In this document: positions 15,790 to 25,126 of the stretch, one piece after another
How the letters are laid out: the number at the start of each line of letters is the position of its first letter
How positions within the stretch are numbered: the stretch's first letter is position 1
Source of the DNA: Candidatus Dechloromonas phosphorivorans
GTDB taxonomy: Bacteria; Pseudomonadota; Gammaproteobacteria; Burkholderiales; Rhodocyclaceae
DNA: 64,000 nt
Direction: 5' to 3'
Assembly: GCA_016721185.1 (NCBI GenBank)
Contig: JADKIP010000015.1
Location: forward strand, 412,501-476,500
Program-made: the position numbers and the translations under genes
Notes under the pieces: model-generated
Seen by the model: only the letters and a program-made list of their open reading frames with translations
Database searches by the model: none
Told to the model about the DNA's origin: nothing

Positions 15790-17293
15790 CATGGCACTAC
15801 GATAGGCGAAATACATAAGGGCTGACCGGTCCACAGGTTGCTTTGCTGAAGTTGATCGACAACGGCACGGCAACAAAGGAGGTCAGCCCAAATGGATGCT
15901 ACCAAACGGCAGCAACAAATGCGTCGTGGCGTGACAGCACTGCGCCACCAGTTTGCCCAGGGAGGAAGTGGGGGTGTTCTCGGCGGTTCTTGAAGGGCGG
16001 ACGCCGCCCAATCATCGAGACGGAGGCGGGCCATTACCGGGACCGGTGCTATCCACCGCTGACCACACTGCGCCTGTTTATCGGTCAAGTCCTGTCGGAA
16101 GATGGCGCCTGTCAGGATGTTGTCGGGCGGCATTTGTCGGCGTGTGTCGCCACAGGGCGGCGGCCATGCGGACTGAACACAGGCCCATACTGCCAGGCCC
16201 GGCAAAGGTTGCCGCTGGCGATGCCGCAACGGCTATCGCGGATGGTCGGCGAGCGTTTGGAATCGCGCATGCCCAAGGCTTGGTGCTGGCGCGGCCGCCA
16301 CGTCAAACTGTTCGATGGCACCACGGTATCGATGCCGGATACACCCGAGAACCAGCGCGCATTTCCGCAGAGTTCCGGAGCAGAAGCCTGGACTTGGATT
16401 TCCTGTCGCCCGGATCGGTGGCTTGATCAGTCTGGCGAGTGGCGCCGTGTTGGCCCATGCCGTTGCGGCCTGCAAAGGCAAGGGAACAGGCGAACAAACC
16501 TTGCTGCGAGGGCTATTGCCGCTGATCGTCAAAAGCGACATTCTGCTGGCCGATGCGCTGCTGGCGACGTGGTGGATCGTCGCCGAGATTCGACGGCGGG
16601 GTGGTGATGTGCTCATGGTTCAACAGGGAAGGCGCCTGACCGACTTCGCGCAAGGTCGTCGCCTGGGCCAGAATGATCATGTGGTCGAATGGCCCCTGCC
16701 GCAGCGTCCAAAATGGATGAGCCTTGACGACTATGCGCATTGCCCGGCAGTGCTGCGTGTGCGGGAAGTTGAGGTCGATGGGCGGATATTGATCACGACC
16801 CTGCTCGACCCCAAGGCAGTGACGCCCCGAGAACTGGATGCCCTTTATGCCTTGCGCTGGAATATCGAAGTGGACTGGCGAACGATCAAGGTGACGATGG
16901 CGATGGATGTGTTGCGCTGTCGATCACCGGAAATGATTGAGAAGGAGATCGCCGTACATCTGCTGGCCTACAACTTTGGTGCGCTGGACCATGGCAAGCG
17001 CCGCATGGCTGGGCGACGTCCTTCCCCGGTGCTTGAGTTTTACAAGCGCAAAGCGCGTGCTTCTGGCATTTGATGAGCAACTTCGACATTGCGGCGGTAA
17101 GCGTTTGTCCTTCATGTTCGCCACGGTGCTGGCGGCCATCGCCGACTTGAGAATTCCTCATCGCCCTGGCCGGTTTGAGCCTCGCGCCAAAAACGACGCC
17201 CAAACCCCTTCCGTTGCTGACCGTCCCCAGGCTCATCGCCAGAGCGAAAATCCGCGAGCAACGGATCGCTCGTGGGCTTATCGTAGTGCCATG
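15790..17293 (+). mobile_element. IS4-family insertion sequence, copy A
   Basis: A 1,504-bp element with terminal inverted repeats CATGGCACTACGATA (15790-) and TATCGTAGTGCCATG (-17293), flanked by a 13-bp direct repeat. A nearly identical copy lies inverted at 22624-24124. It contains one transposase gene, frameshifted several times. The element carries no passenger gene. Confidence 0.9.
15892..17293 (+). pseudogene. IS4-family transposase, frameshifted (copy A)
   Basis: It starts at ATG 15892 with AAAGGAGG 9 bp upstream. Joining frames gives a ~450-residue DDE transposase: KLFDGTTVSMPDTPENQRAF contains the first Asp, IVKSDILLADALLATWW the second, and LYALRWNIEVDWRTIK the YREK-like region with the Glu. 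Compared with copy B the disruptions differ (for example AGGGAGGAAGTGGGG here against CGGAGGAAGTGAGGG), so at least some are copy-specific errors or mutations. At its end the TGA stop seen in copy B becomes TGG, because the stop's last base lies in flanking DNA. Confidence 0.85.
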
Positions 17294-17306
17294 GTGGTCT
17301 GTCTCC
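17294..17306 (+). repeat. 13-bp target duplication, right of IS4-family copy A
   Basis: Exact copy of 15777-15789 (GTGGTCTGTCTCC). Confidence 0.85.
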
Positions 17307-17414
17307 GATTGTTATGGCGCTGTGCATGCTGACAGTTCGTACAGGGCGAATTGTTGGATTGCAAGACTTGCCCTCCTTTCCCGGGAGTGTCGGGAGCGAT
17401 CCCCGCCCTTTTGG

Positions 17415-17934
17415 TTATGTCTTTTTGGAAAAACGTATTCCGTTGTCTCCTGCGTAGGGAGTGTGGTGGGGAACGCGATTTTCTAGTATTTCGTTCGGTA
17501 TGCCCTCAGGGAAGGCAAGGCAGCGGAATGGATCTTCACTATCTTGGTGAGCGCAGTCCAAACATTGTGGACGCGTAACGGTCAGATATTCTCCGACAAA
17601 CCTCCCTGATTTTTTTGAAGTGCCGCCAATCGTTTCTTTTGGCAAGATTAGCCAAGGGTATTCAGCAGATCCTGGTTGGCCACCTTGTTTCCAGACCTCG
17701 TGCTTCGCCTTCATGCAGTGGCCGCAAGGGCGATAGCCGCTGGCAATTGCCGTGGCTTCGTCAGCAAAAAACACCCTGTGTTTTGCATACTGCCCCTTTG
17801 CTAAAAATTTTTTTTGCAGACCAGCAGTCGAGGCGACCATATATTTTCCCAACCGAATATCCGCCTAAGTTGCCGGGAGTCTCGCTTTCGTAATCTTTGC
17901 CATCAGGGGCGCGAAGCTTGAATTTTTTGCTCAT
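17415..17934 (-). pseudogene. Ada-type zinc-binding-domain protein, frameshifted; a second small-protein domain fused at the 3' end
   Basis: Read on the minus strand from ATG 17934 (MSKKFKLRAPDGKDYES). After ~38 residues the frame breaks in an A8/T5 run near 17810; removing one A continues into AKHRVFFADEATAIASGYRP then CGHCM, an Ada-like metal-binding fold (Cys earlier in GRLDCWS, then C-x2-C). Downstream in the same frame is a separate-looking Cys segment (RPQCLDCAHQDSEDPFRCLA) of a type I have seen as a stand-alone small protein. The IS1182 element sits 14 bp upstream of the ATG, removing any native promoter. Function not known; DNA-repair or transcription roles are only by analogy to Ada. 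Confidence 0.6.
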
Positions 17935-17947
17935 GGTTTTTCGTGAT

Positions 17948-17951
17948 CTAG
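17948..17951 (+). repeat. CTAG target duplication, left of the IS1182-family element
   Basis: CTAG also follows the element at 19468-19471. Insertion at palindromic 4-bp targets is typical of IS1182-type elements. Confidence 0.75.
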
Positions 17952-19467
17952 CAGCCTGTCGGACTACTGCAGTGCAAATGGGATAATGCGTACCTGCCCA
18001 CCGAAACCCGTCCGAGAAATGAGCCGCTTCCACCCCGTTGACCGCCAGACCGGCTACCTGCTTCCCCCCTCGGTCGATGAATGGCTCCCGGAAGACCACC
18101 TTGCCCGGTTTATTGTTGAAGTGGTTGATCGGCTCGATGTTAGCGCCTGGAGAAAGCCTACGCAGGTCGGGGCAGCGCGGCGTATCACCCTCCGTGTTGC
18201 TGTCGTTGCTGGTGTATGGGTACGCCACCGGGGTGTTCTCGAGCCGGAAGCTTGAACGGGCAACCTATGACTCGGTGGCATTTCGCTTCATTGCGGCCGG
18301 CACGCACCCCTGACCATGACACGTTGGCGATCTTTCGCCGACGCTTTCTCGACGAGTTGGCAAAATTGTTCGTGCAAGTGCTAAAAATGGCTCGGGAAAT
18401 GAAACTCCTGAAACTGGGCACCCTCAGTCTGGACGACACCAAGGTCAAAACGAATACCCCCCGCCACAGCGCCCTGTCGCATGGCCACATTGAACAGTTG
18501 GAAATCCAGCTCAAAGCGGGAAGTCGCGTCTTTTGCTGGCGCTGGCCGAACAAGCCGACCAATCGGCGGTGCCGGACGGGATGAATTTACCCGCGGAAAT
18601 TGCTCGGCGCCAGGCACGACTGGAAACCATGGCGGCAGCCAAGGTCAAGATCGAGGAACGAGCCAAGGCACGCCTAGAAAGAACAGGCCGAGTACGAGGC
18701 CAAGCTGGCGCATCGCGAACAGAAGGCCAAGGAAAGCGGCAAAAGCCCGGCGGCAAGCCGCCGAAACCGCCGGTTGCCGGGCCGAAGGCGCAAGACCAGC
18801 TCAATCTGACCGATGAGCAATCCCGCATCATGCCGGTGCCCGGCGGTGGTTTAACCAAGCGTACAACGCCCAGGCTGCGGTCGATACAAGCAGTATGCTG
18901 GTCGTCTCACTGACCGTCACGCAAGCCTGCAATGACAAGAACAGGTAGTGCCGATGCTTGCGCAACTGGCCGCGCTGCCTGCCTCGCTGGGTCAGCCGAA
19001 GGAACTCCTGGCGGACACGGGTTTCCAGCGCCAAGAACGTCGAGGCCTGTGAGGCGTGCAGCATTGACCCGTTCATTGCGGTGAAGCGGGACGAGCATCA
19101 TCCGGCGCCGCAGGAACGCTTTACCGAGCCGGCCGCCTTGCCGGCTGATGCAACGCCCGCCAGGTCATGGCGCACAAGCTGAAAACCAAGGCCGGCCGCG
19201 CGCTCATGCCCGCAAGCAAACCGTCGAACCCGTGTTCGGCATCATCAAGTCCGTGCTCGGATTCCGTCAGTTCTCCTGCGCGGCCTGAAGAAAGTCTCGG
19301 GAGAATGGACGCTGGTTTGCCTCGCGTGGAACTTCTTGAACGCATGGCCGTATTGCGTCCGCAGTAGCAAAAACACGGGGAAATCGTGCGTCTTCAGGCA
19401 AAAATCAGCAAACTCCTGCCTTGCAGCCTCAATTTCTTTTGCTGGTCGGCTCAAGTCCGACAGGCTG
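17952..19467 (+). mobile_element. IS1182-family insertion sequence
   Basis: A 1,516-bp element bounded by CAGCCTGTCGGACT and AGTCCGACAGGCTG, flanked by CTAG on both sides. It carries one degenerate transposase gene on the plus strand. It is inserted just upstream of the minus-strand Ada-like gene. Confidence 0.88.
18019..19367 (+). pseudogene. IS1182-family transposase, many frameshifts
   Basis: Begins MSRFHPVDRQTGYLLPPSV, the conserved N-terminus of this family, and continues in alternating frames: DHDTLAIFRRRFLDELAKLF, MAREMKLLKLGTLSLDDTKV (catalytic Asp region), LALAEQADQSAVPDGMNLPA, ELLADTGF, and a C-terminal KQTVEPVFGIIKSVLGFRQF split across frames. At least six shifts are needed to read it through, so it is inactive if the sequence is correct. 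It ends near the TAG at 19365. Confidence 0.85.
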
Positions 19468-19803
19468 CTAGGTTTGTTATTCGGAAGGCATTATCCGACG
19501 ATTCAACACCATCCATATCTTGTCGAGTGCAAAAAACGATATGGATGTATGCGCATTTCGCGGAACGTGACCGGTGATTTCACGGCATCGTGACCGATGC
19601 GGGGATGCTGCATGGGTACGAGTTGATGTTACCTTAATCGGTCACGCTTTTCGTGAAATCGCGGTCACGCAATGGCGAAACGGCGGTCATGATGGCGCGA
19701 AATCTACCAAATGTGAGGCTTATCCACGGTGCCGGGCTACGGAGGTCCTTCTCTACCGGAGGCGACCGGCGCGGTGGGTAAGCCGGATTCGACGCGATGT
19801 AGT

Positions 19804-20540
19804 TCATAGCGGAGACTTTTCGGGTTTGCGCAGGGACTCTCCGGTCAATTTAACCTTGTGAGCCGCATGCAGTACCCGATCCAAGATGGCATCTGCCAGT
19901 GTTGGATCGTTCAGATAGGCATGCCAATTGGCCGGTGGTAACTGGCTGGTGATCAGGGTGGCGCGAGTGCCGACGCGATCATCGAGCACCTCCAGCAAAT
20001 CATTGCGCTCGGCCTGATTGAGCGGCGCCAGCCCCAATCGTCGAGGATCAGCAAATCCGTCTTGGCCAGCGTGGCCAGGCGCTTGCCAGCTCCGTCGCCA
20101 TGGGCGATCCGCAGCTCCTCGAAGAGACGCGGGGTGTGCGCATAGGCGACCGACAGCCCCTGCCGGCAGGCAGCGTTGCCGAAAGCGCAGGCCAGCCAGG
20201 TCTTGCCGCAACCGGTGGCGCCGGTCAGCACCAGATTCTGGTGCTGGTGGATCCACTGGCAAGACGACAGCTGCGCCATCAGCGATTTGTCGATCTGGCG
20301 ACCGTTGCCATAGCGAATGTCCTCGACACAGGCTTGCGATGATTTAAGTTTGGCTTCCCGGAGCAGGCGGGTCAGGCGACGGTTCTCCCGCCAGGTGTGC
20401 TCACGATCGACCAGCAGGCTGAAGCGCTCATCGAATGACAGGTCGGCCATGGCGGCTTGGTGCTGCTGTTCCTCGAGGCCGTGGCCATACCCGGCAAACG
20501 CAGCGCCTTCAGGGTGTTGTAGTGTCTGTTCCATCAACAT
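19804..20540 (-). pseudogene. istB: IstB-type AAA+ ATPase of IS21, one frameshift
   Basis: The first ~170 residues (MLMEQTLQHPEGAAF onward) include the Walker A motif GATGCGKT and Walker B LLILDDW. The frame breaks at GATTGGGG near 20035; one extra G gives DDWGLAPLNQAERNDLLEVL and runs on to the C-terminus (TGESLRKPEKSPL, stop at 19804). IstB assists target selection for IstA. A single homopolymer shift separates it from an intact gene. Confidence 0.88.
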
Positions 20541-20557
20541 CAGATTTCCTTTCCAGG

Positions 20558-22069
20558 TCAGTGGTAGTAATCCGGACCGCGCACATTGGCGTGATCCGGC
20601 AAAGCCAGTTCGGCATGTGGGGAGAATGGGCTGACGATCAGCCCCTTCTCAGAATCGAAGCCACCGAGCGGTAGCGATAGGCGCCGACGGCCAAGGCGCG
20701 CTCGCAGGCGGCCTCCATCCGTTCCCGGCCATGGTTACGGGCCAGGCGCATCAAGCCCAGGCAGGCGCGATAGCCCTGTTCCGGATGTTTCTTCTCCATC
20801 ATGAGGCGCTTGACCAGTTAAGCGGTGGATGGCCCAACCGATGCCACCGGGTCAGCAACGCCCGGCGACCACTCGGCATGCGCCCGATGGGCGGCCGGCA
20901 TATGCTCGGCGAGCGTGGCGTAATGGCCCTTCCAGGCTGCTTCGGGGATGGCTGGCGACGCGCTTGCCTTTGGCCAGCACTTCGACCGTGCGGCGCGTAA
21001 TGCGCAACTCGACCACTTGATGGATCAGTTGGTGAGGCACGCTGTAGTAATTGCGCTCGAATTCGACGTGGTAGTCGATATTGACCGTGGCTTTCTTCCA
21101 CTCAGCGATGACGAAGGTAGAAACTGGAAGCGGCCGCAGGTACGGCGCATCCACCAGTGCAAAGGCCTCTTGCCGAGACCCTGGCAATTTCTTGAATGGG
21201 CGGGTGTTCAGGGCCAGGGTAACTCCGCCACCGCGGCATCGACTTCGGCCACCGAGAAGAAGCGCCGGTGGCGCAAGCGGGCAATAATCCAGCGCTCGAC
21301 CACCTGCACGCAAGATTCGACCTTGGCCTTGTCCTGCGGCTGTCGGGGGCGCGCCGGCAGAATCACCGTGTCGGAGTGGTGGGGAAATTCGGCTGTGGCT
21401 AGATTGAGTTCGGGTGCGTAGCGGTCAGGCCCGGAGACCAGGCCGCAGGGTTGTCGGGCACGATCAGCGGCGGACGCCGCCGATGAAGGTCAGCGCCCGA
21501 CTCATGCCGGTCAGCCAGTCGGCCTGGGTTTGCCCCGGTGTGGCGCAGGCGAAGGTATAGCTCGAAGCGCCGAGTACAGCGACGAAGATGCTGGCCGGGC
21601 AGATTTCACCGGTGCTGGCATCTACAATCGGCACTGTGGGGCCCGCATAGTCCGCAAACAGTTTCTCACCGGCCCGGTGGATCTGGCGCATCGAGCGCTT
21701 GAGCTTGCCGGCCCAGTCCCGGTAGCGGGTACAGAAGGCGGTGTATTGGTAGCCCCGATCACCGACCGCTTGCCGATACTCCTCCCAGAGCAGCGTCAGC
21801 GTCACGCCTTTCTTCTTCAGTTCTTGATGCACCAGCGCGTAGTCGGGTTCGGCAAAGGTCGGCTCGCGGGCGGCGCTCTGCCGGTAGAGCAACTTCTCCA
21901 GCGCCGCATCGTCGAGTGCGTCAGGAATCGGCCAGGTTAGTCCGGCGACCGTGGCCAGTCGCAGATACTTGGCGACCACGCCTTTTGAAATATTGAGCGC
22001 CCCGGCAATGGCCTCCAGGCTCAGGCCGGCGCTGTGCCGGTATCGCAGTACATCTCTAATTTTGCGCAT
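20558..22069 (-). pseudogene. istA: IstA-type transposase of IS21, several frameshifts
   Basis: Reading from ATG 22069 (MRKIRDVLRYRHSAGLSLEA) gives the helix-turn-helix N-terminus (AIAGALNISKGVVAKYLRLA) and the start of the DDE core (AGEKLFADYAGPTVPIVDAS). The frame is lost near 21480 (GGVRR). The C-terminal half is recognisable in other frames (FKKLPGSRQEAFALVDAPYL, VEFERNYYSVPHQLIHQVVE) to a stop at 20558. istB follows 18 bp later, the usual arrangement. Confidence 0.85.
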
Positions 22070-22251
22070 GGATAGTCTTTCCTGTGGCATCCCCGACCGC
22101 TTTCAAAAGCGGCGAGGCTACCTTTAACTATTCATGCAACATCTTCCTCATCGGTCACGTTCAGCGCGAAATCGCGGTCACGCTTTCGTGAAACGACGGT
22201 CACGCTTCGGCGAAATCACCGGTCACCGATGCCGCGAAATACGCAGATGTA

Positions 22252-22623
22252 GATCGTTTCACTACTGTCCGGTTAAAAATCGAATAGATTCAATTGGTTG
22301 CTGGTGCTGCCACTGTCCGAAGTGTAGTCGTTGTCCGGAAACGCTTGCTGCAAGGGCATTTTCTCGGAAAGGGCGAGTGATAAAACCTGTAGCAAAGTGC
22401 AGAGGGAGACGTCGAGATTTAGCTTTTTTCGAACAATGGCGACCAGCACATAGACTGACACCGCGATCCAGATTTGTGTCTTGACCGCATTTTCCGACGT
22501 ACCGAAAAACTGCTTGATCCGAAGATGCTGCTTGATCCATTTGAAGAACAACTCGACCTGCCAACGGTTTTTGTAAAGAGTGCAGATGGTTTCTGGCGGC
22601 AACACAAAAAAGGGTCAGATTCT
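22252..22623 (-). pseudogene. 3' fragment of a different IS4-type transposase
   Basis: The minus strand encodes 110 residues (22273-22605) with YKNRWQVELFFKWIKQHL and FFGTSENAVKTQIWIAVSVY, the C-terminal region of a transposase group distinct from copies A/B. The rest is missing: IS4 copy B cuts into its 5' side and the IS21 element adjoins its 3' side. The sequence CTACTGTCCGG near 22263 may be the old IS end. Confidence 0.8.
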
Positions 22624-24022
22624 CATGGCGCTACGATAAGCCCGCGAACGATCCGTTGCTCGCGGATTTTCGCTCTGGCGATGAGCCTGGGGACGCTCAG
22701 CAACGGAAGGGGTTTTGGGCGTCGTTTTTTGGCGCGAGGCTCAAACCGGCCAGGGCGATGAGGAATTCTCAAGTCGGCGATGGCCGCCAGCACCGTGGCG
22801 AACATGAAGGACAAACGCTTACCGCCGCAATGTCGAAGTTGCTCATCAAATGCCAGAAAGCGCGCTTTGCGCTTGTAAAACTCAAGCACCGGGGAAGGAC
22901 GTCGCCCAGCCATGCGGCGCTTGCCATGGTCCAGCGCACCAAGTTGTAGGCCAGCAGATGTACGGCGATCTCCTTCTCAATCATTTCCGGTGATCGACAG
23001 CGCAACACATCCATCGCCATCGTCACCTTGATCGTTCGCCAGTCCACTTCGATATTCCAGCGCAAGGCATAAAGGGCATCCAGTTCTCGGGGCGTCACTG
23101 CCTTGGGGTCGAGCAGGGTCGTGATCAATATCCGCCCATCGACCTCAACTTCCCGCACACGCAGCACTGCCGGGCAATGCGCATAGTCGTCAAGGCTCAT
23201 CCATTTTGGACGCTGCGGCAGGGGCCATTCGACCACATGATCATTCTGGCCCAGGCGACGACCTTGCGCGAAGTCGGTCAGGCGCCTTCCTGTTGAACCA
23301 TGAGCACATCACCACCCCGCCGTCGAATCTCGGCGACGATCCACCACGTCGCCAGCAGCGCATCGGCCAGCAGAATGTCGCTTTTGACGATCAGCGGCAA
23401 TAGCCCTCGCAGCAAGGTTTGTTCGCCTGTTCCCTTGCCTTTGCAGGCCGCAACGGCATGGGCCAACACGGCGCCACTCGCCAGACTGATCAAGCCACCG
23501 ATCCGGGCGACAGGAAATCCAAGTCCAGGCTTCTGCTCCGAACTCTGCGGAAATGCGCGCTGGTTCTCGGGTGTATCCGGCATCGATACCGTGGTGCCAT
23601 CGAACAGTTTGACGTGGCGGCCGCGCCAGCGCAAGCCTTGGGCATGCGCGATTCCAAACGCTCGCCGACCATCCGCGATAGCCGTTGCGGCATCGCCAGC
23701 GGCAACCTTTGCCGGGCCTGGCAGTATGGGCCTGTGTTCAGTCCGCATGGCCGCCGCCCTGTGGCGACACACGCCGACAAATGCCGCCCGACAACATCCT
23801 GACAGGCGCCATCTTCCGACAGGACTTGACCGATAAACAGGCGCAGTGTGGTCAGCGGTGGATAGCACCGGTCCCGGTAATGGCCCGCCTCCGTCTCGAT
23901 GATTTGGGCGGCGTCCGCCCCTTCAAGAACCGCCGAGAACACCCTCACTTCCTCCGGGCAAACTGGTGGCGCAGTGCTGTCACGCCACGACGCATTTGTT
24001 GCTGCCGTTTGGTAGCATCCAT
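22623..24022 (-). pseudogene. IS4-family transposase, frameshifted (copy B)
   Basis: Starts at ATG 24022 on the minus strand, with the same AAAGGAGG ribosome-binding site as copy A. Long stretches are intact, including GTTVSMPDTPENQRAFPQSS and VRVFSAVLEGADAAQIIETE, but a few single-base shifts break it. The gene ends GLIVAP-TGA, where the final A of TGA (base 22623) is the first base outside the element. Comparing A and B would allow the intact ~450-residue protein to be rebuilt. Confidence 0.85.
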
Positions 24023-24124
24023 TTGGGCTGACCTCCTTTGTTGCCGTGCCGTTGTCGATCAACTTCAGCAAAGCAACTTGTGGACCGGTCAGCCCTTATG
24101 TATTTCGCCTATCGTAGTGCCATG
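22624..24124 (-). mobile_element. IS4-family insertion sequence, copy B (inverted relative to copy A)
   Basis: A 1,501-bp element with the same ends as copy A (CATGGCGCTACGATA ... TATCGTAGTGCCATG). The flanks AGGGTCAGATTCT (22611-22623) and GGGGTCAGACTCG (24125-24137) match at 10 of 13 positions, an imperfect duplication. With copy A it brackets 8.3 kb like a composite transposon, and recombination between the two would invert the interval. Confidence 0.88.
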
Positions 24125-24249
24125 GGGGTCAGACTCGATATAGATAATATATGCGGTGTCGGCACTCAAACTTGATACCAGTCCGACTCACATTTCCAGG
24201 GCGTTCCAAAGGGGGGGGGGGGTCAGCACTGCTATTCGCGCCAAAGCCT
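24125..24249 (+). other. Spacer with a 12-G run between IS4 copy B and the ParE-like gene
   Basis: No gene is visible. The notable feature is an uninterrupted run of 12 G at 24211-24222, the longest homopolymer in the window, 28 bp beyond the ParE stop. Such a run is prone to slippage and to sequencing error. Confidence 0.6.
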
Positions 24250-24556
24250 TCAGTGGTAATCCTCTTCCAGTTGATGCCGTACCGCCAGAATAGTCACTGT
24301 CTGGTCGTTGTCGATCTCGAACAAAGCGACATACCCGGAAGCGCCGAATGGAATGAGCAGTTCCCGCAGGAACGGGTTGCCCGGGCTTGCCTTCCGGTAG
24401 CTGAATGGCGAGAGTTCCAGACTGCGGATGCCGTTCTTGATGGCTTCAAGGGCTCGGCTTGCCAGTGACCAGTCGGTTTGGTCTTTCGTCAGGATGAATT
24501 CGTAGAGTCTGAGCAGGTCGGCTTCGGCGTCTTGCGTAAACCGTACCTGAACTCAT
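24250..24556 (-). pseudogene. ParE/RelE-superfamily toxin, frameshift after the start codon
   Basis: The minus strand encodes QVRFTQDAEADLLRLYEFIL through LFEIDNDQTVTILAVRHQLE (~100 residues, stop at 24250), a clear ParE-like toxin. The natural start ATG at 24556 (ATGAGTTCAGG) is out of frame by one base; removing one T gives MSQVRFTQ. ParE toxins usually inhibit gyrase. The partner antitoxin lies immediately upstream, in the usual antitoxin-toxin order. Confidence 0.8.
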
Positions 24557-24815
24557 TTGGCCCTTGGCTGTCGCCAGCATTTGTTCCAGCCGTCCGATCA
24601 CGCTATCGGCGCTGGCGTATTTGCCCGCTCTGACGAGCCTCGTCGCGCGCACGCAGGCCGCGGGCGATGAATTCCTGCTGGTGTTGACGCCGTCCGATAC
24701 TCGCGAATCGATTGTTCGACGAAGCTGGAGAGGTTTCACCTTCCTGCAGAATTTGTTCGGCGGCTTGCCTCAGTTCGGGCGTGACGCGCAAAGAGGGAAA
24801 AGTGGCGGTTTTCAT
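24557..24815 (-). pseudogene. ParD-like antitoxin, frameshifted
   Basis: From ATG 24815 (MKTATFPSLRVTPELRQAAE) the frame holds for ~30 residues. The expected continuation is ETLSSFVEQSIRESIGRRQH, split by one-base losses near CCTCTCC and GCGAGT, then IARGLRARDEARQSG and finally SVIGRLEQMLATAKGQ in another frame. The N-terminal ribbon (ATFPSLRV) is typical of ribbon-helix-helix antitoxins. Three shifts in 260 bp fit the error pattern of the surrounding 15 kb. The ATG at 24821 is an alternative start. Confidence 0.75.
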
Positions 24816-24985
24816 CAGCATTCCTTTGAGTTGCATTTGCGATGCAGTTTGGCGCGCTTCTTGCAATCTTGCAACAAGCCAGGCTGTGAAATGCTGCACC
24901 GCAATAGCGTGGCGTGCCTTGTTTTTGGTGCGAGTCTCTGCGGGCGTGCTTTGATAAGTATCAATAAATCAAGGCCTTGCCAACC

Positions 24986-25001
24986 TGGCATGCAGCTTGC
25001 G
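24986..25001 (+). promoter_or_regulatory. Sigma-54 promoter of narK
   Basis: TGGCAT-GCAGC-TTGC has correct -24/-12 spacing. The predicted start is near 25012, leaving a ~115-nt leader with a small hairpin ATGGCG-acga-CGCCAT (25054-25069). A GGTGCG half-site at 24927-24932 could be part of a poor NtrC site about 88 bp upstream of the start. Confidence 0.8.
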
Positions 25002-25095
25002 AAGTAAAGCCATCACAGCGATTTTCCGCCAACGAGGTGGGCTGATGGCGACGACGCCATGCGCTGAAACAAGCCATTCCCCCTCAACGACCGTT

Positions 25096-25108
25096 TGCTG
25101 CGGTCAAC
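25096..25108 (+). repeat. Dispersed 13-mer TGCTGCGGTCAAC (exact)
   Basis: One of six exact copies in the window (others: 28384, 37918, 42503, 42524, 45484). It lies in the narK leader and can form a short stem with GACCG (25089-25093). Cores TGCGGTCAAC without the full 13-mer are at 26946, 29597, 35300, 47178 (reverse) and 54670. Near-copies are at 5444, 9367, 15051, 30766, 57181 and 62005. Confidence 0.85.
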
Positions 25109-25126
25109 CCGGAAAACAGACCAAAA

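Larger units (their letters stand above)
19550..22245 (-). mobile_element. IS21-family insertion sequence (istAB)
   Basis: A 2,696-bp element starting TGCGCATTTCGCGG and ending CCGCGAAATACGCA, flanked by a 6-bp duplication GATGTA (19544-19549 and 22246-22251). Both ends contain repeated CGGTCACG-type subterminal motifs alternating with TTTCGCG, as expected for IS21 transposase-binding sites. It encodes istA and istB on the minus strand, both frameshifted. Confidence 0.92.

Noticed and set aside
25021..25126. Full ANTAR switch in the narK leader
   Set aside because: Hairpins CCGCC-aacga-GGTGG and ATGGCG-acga-CGCCAT have five- and four-base loops and no T-tract terminator follows, so the rule for ANTAR targets is not met as sequenced.
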